From an uncultured Oscillospiraceae bacterium (GTDB taxonomy: Bacteria; Bacillota; Clostridia; Oscillospirales; Oscillospiraceae), in contig CAKTKV010000004.1 of the NCBI GenBank assembly GCA_934572355.1, forward strand, positions 1 to 21,531: 21,531 bases of DNA, given 5' to 3'. Made by a program: the position numbers and the translations under genes. Positions 21,515 through 21,531 of this stretch are shown in pieces. The first letter of the stretch is position 1. Every line of letters begins with the position of its first letter. The notes under the pieces were generated by a model. That model was not told the DNA's origin. It saw nothing but the letters and a program-made list of their open reading frames with translations, and ran no database searches.

Positions 21515-21531
21515 CGTATCTTCCTTCCCGT

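Noticed and set aside
1..21531. CRISPR arrays, tRNA or rRNA genes, insertion sequences, phage genes
   Set aside because: No regularly spaced repeats, cloverleaf-like sequences in gaps, transposase motifs or terminal inverted repeats were seen on either strand.

Overview
This 21.5 kb window looks like ordinary chromosome from a GC-rich anaerobic Firmicute, most likely a Clostridia/Oscillospiraceae-type gut bacterium. The reasons are the ecfA1-ecfA2-ecfT-truA module, a ClpE-type unfoldase, a Noc/Spo0J-type ParB protein, a BlaI-family regulator, strong AGGAGG-type ribosome binding sites, and three TTG starts with good binding sites. I see no phage, insertion sequence, CRISPR array, rRNA or tRNA. 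The taxonomic call is inferred from gene content only.

Layout, left to right. (1) 1-4.1 kb: a leftward, truncated BrnQ branched-chain amino acid carrier diverges from a rightward pair, a D-aminoacylase-like amidohydrolase and an NhaC-family antiporter. The pair ends at a perfect hairpin terminator. The shared intergenic region holds three promoter-like sites and two kinds of repeat. (2) 4.1-8.4 kb: an RlmI-like methyltransferase, the energizing module of an ECF vitamin transporter (EcfA1, EcfA2, EcfT) and the tRNA pseudouridine synthase TruA, tightly spaced. (3) 8.5-13.2 kb: CvpA-family membrane protein, ClpE-like double AAA+ ATPase, MacroD-type macrodomain, rhomboid protease and a DUF523 protein, with overlaps or gaps of a few bases from ClpE onward. 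(4) 13.2-15.2 kb: a BlaI/CopY-type repressor, a hairpin, then a MATE efflux pump. (5) 15.2-17.3 kb, leftward: a membrane-anchored serine hydrolase of the class A beta-lactamase superfamily, followed by a solute-binding lipoprotein. (6) 17.4-20.4 kb, rightward: an M3 oligoendopeptidase and a second amidohydrolase. (7) 20.5-21.5 kb: a leftward Noc-like ParB gene, and upstream of it three consecutive hairpins, one being a good rightward terminator with no rightward gene before it.

Several genes share a theme of amino acid and peptide use: BrnQ, D-aminoacylase, NhaC-family carrier, oligoendopeptidase, the prolidase/imidazolonepropionase-like amidohydrolase and the amino-acid-type binding protein. 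The rest is housekeeping.

The most unusual item is the solute-binding lipoprotein at 15233-16051. Its domain appears circularly permuted: the segment that normally ends the fold lies directly after the lipoprotein signal, and the protein stops where that segment would normally begin. It also lacks the usual ligand-binding arginine. It has no transporter partner here, and is paired instead with the membrane-anchored serine hydrolase.
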